Of a DNA stretch of 64,000 nt, positions 63,129 through 64,000 are shown piece after piece. Numbering within the stretch: position 1 is the first letter of the stretch; each line of letters starts with the position of its first letter. This DNA is from Pseudomonas alcaliphila JAB1. GTDB lineage: Bacteria > Pseudomonadota > Gammaproteobacteria > Pseudomonadales > Pseudomonadaceae. The notes under the pieces are model-generated. The model saw nothing but the letters and a program-made list of their open reading frames with translations. It was not told the DNA's origin and searched no databases. The position numbers were made by a program, and so were the translations under genes. The stretch covers positions 1,426,001-1,490,000 of the forward strand of contig NZ_CP016162.1 in the NCBI RefSeq assembly GCF_001941865.1, given 5' to 3'.

Positions 63129-64000
63129 TCAGGCGGCGTAGACGACTGGCCCTGCTTCGAATTCCGAGTGGTTGGCAGCGATCGCCCAGGCGATTCGGGC
63201 GAACTTGTTGGCCAGGGCGCACACCACTACATTCGAGTGATTCGAGCGGCGTCGCTCTCGTAGCGAACGGACCCAGTCGGCCAGGGCGCCCTGCTGATGC
63301 TTCAGGCGCTGCGGCTAGACCCGGGCGCATTGCACTAGAAGTCGCCGCAAATTCTTGTCCCCTCGTTTGCTCATCCCCAGCAAATTGGCTCGACCGCCGG
63401 TGCTGTGCTGGCGGGGCACCAGCCCCACCGATGCCGCGAAATCACGGCTGCCGCCATACTGCTTGCCATCGCCATTTCGGCCGATAACAGGCTGGCCGTG
63501 ATCGGGCCGACACAGGGAATCGTCAGCAAGCGACTCCCCAGGTCATCTTCCTCAAGCTGGGTGGTCATTTCCTTGTCCAGTGCCTTGATCTGTCCGTCCA
63601 GATAGCGTGAATGCTGATGCAGGCGCGTTAGGAGTGCGACCAGCCGAGGCGGCAGCTCATGCTCATCCAACGTGCTCGGCAGTCGTCTGACCAGCGATAG
63701 TCCCTTGGGCAGGCTGATGCCGAACTCCAGCAGGAAACCGTGGGCCTGGTTGGCCGTCTTGGTACGATCACGCACCAGCGAATCACGCATCCGGTGCAAT
63801 ACCGAAAGCGTTTGCCGGGCCTCGGTCTTGGGCGAGACGAAGCGCATGCTGGGCCGCGAGGCGGCTTCGCAGATCGCTTCGGCATCAATGAAGTCGTTCT
63901 TGTTGCCCTTGACGAAAGGACGCACGAACTGCGGCGAGATCAATTTCACTTGATGCCCGAGCGCCGTCAGTTGGCGCGCCATAAAGTGCGCTCCGGCGCA
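63129..64000 (-). pseudogene. IS110-family transposase, degenerate and cut by the window end
   Basis: Minus-strand protein lacking its start (beyond 64000): HFMARQLTALGHQVKLISPQ, FVRPFVKGNKNDFIDAEAIC, then a transposase_20-type region (LLTIPCVGPITASLLSAEM). The frame then shifts (GDGKQYGGSRDFAASVGLVP needs one base restored near 63475) and later meets an in-frame TAG (63314-63316, CARV-stop-PQRLKHQQGALADW) before its natural end at 63129. Two lesions indicate an inactive copy. Confidence 0.82.

Overview
The window looks like the chromosome of a Pseudomonas or Stutzerimonas-type gammaproteobacterium carrying an integrative and conjugative element (ICE) of the ICEclc / PAGI-2 family. The host part (about 1-9068) is ordinary pseudomonad sequence: a phhR-type aromatic amino acid regulator, a periplasmic endonuclease I, an MscS channel and a chemoreceptor. 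It ends in a strongly AT-rich two-gene Septu-type defence locus (ptuA-ptuB).

At 9069-9086 lies an 18-bp copy of the 3' end of a tRNA-Gly(UCC) gene without the rest of the tRNA. A terminator abuts it on the host side. This is what the tRNA-distal end of an ICE inserted in that tRNA gene should look like, so everything from 9069 to the window end is read as ICE. The intact tRNA and the integrase should lie beyond the right edge.

The ICE runs in this order. (1) Regulation, 9319-16830: two TciR-like LysR genes, a BisR-like gene, alpA, parA, a small HicA-like gene, a ParB-like regulator and a DUF2857 protein. (2) Replication and maintenance, 16834-23819: STY4528, parDE, a broken LOTUS-domain gene, PFL_4669/TIGR03761, DUF3158, ssb and topB. 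(3) A long string of small conserved ICE genes, 24771-37067: STY4534, DUF3275, DUF932, a DUF6094 methyltransferase-like protein and an SNF2-type helicase, almost every one preceded by a stem-loop leader. (4) A decayed Gabija-like pair (gajA, gajB) cut by an IS5-type element, 37289-42415. (5) The first part of the conjugation genes, 42620-48570: PilL-like lipoprotein, TIGR03759, lytic transglycosylase, TIGR03765, TraD and TIGR03747.

Directly after this, where the rest of the type IV secretion genes would be expected, sits a complete TOL-type meta-cleavage operon, xylXYZLTEGFJQKIH (48745-60081), behind a recognisable XylS-dependent Pm promoter. It encodes oxidation of benzoate and methylbenzoates through catechols to pyruvate and acetaldehyde/acyl-CoA. 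A GlcG/NahX-like gene follows, then an ISL3 transposase remnant, an FAD-linked oxidase and a degenerate IS110 transposase at the window edge. No xylS or xylR is present in the window.

Three non-coding signals stand out. A three-stem-loop element about 75 nt long occurs three times (24398, 26250, 29025) upstream of ICE genes, with compensatory base changes. A 17-bp palindrome of the form CyATCCCCArGGGATrG occurs three times (18019, 19660, 21580) ahead of three ICE transcription units. Two overlapping imperfect palindromes precede alpA. Several genes are broken by one-base shifts, and three of those shifts are the same change (CTGC to CTTGC).
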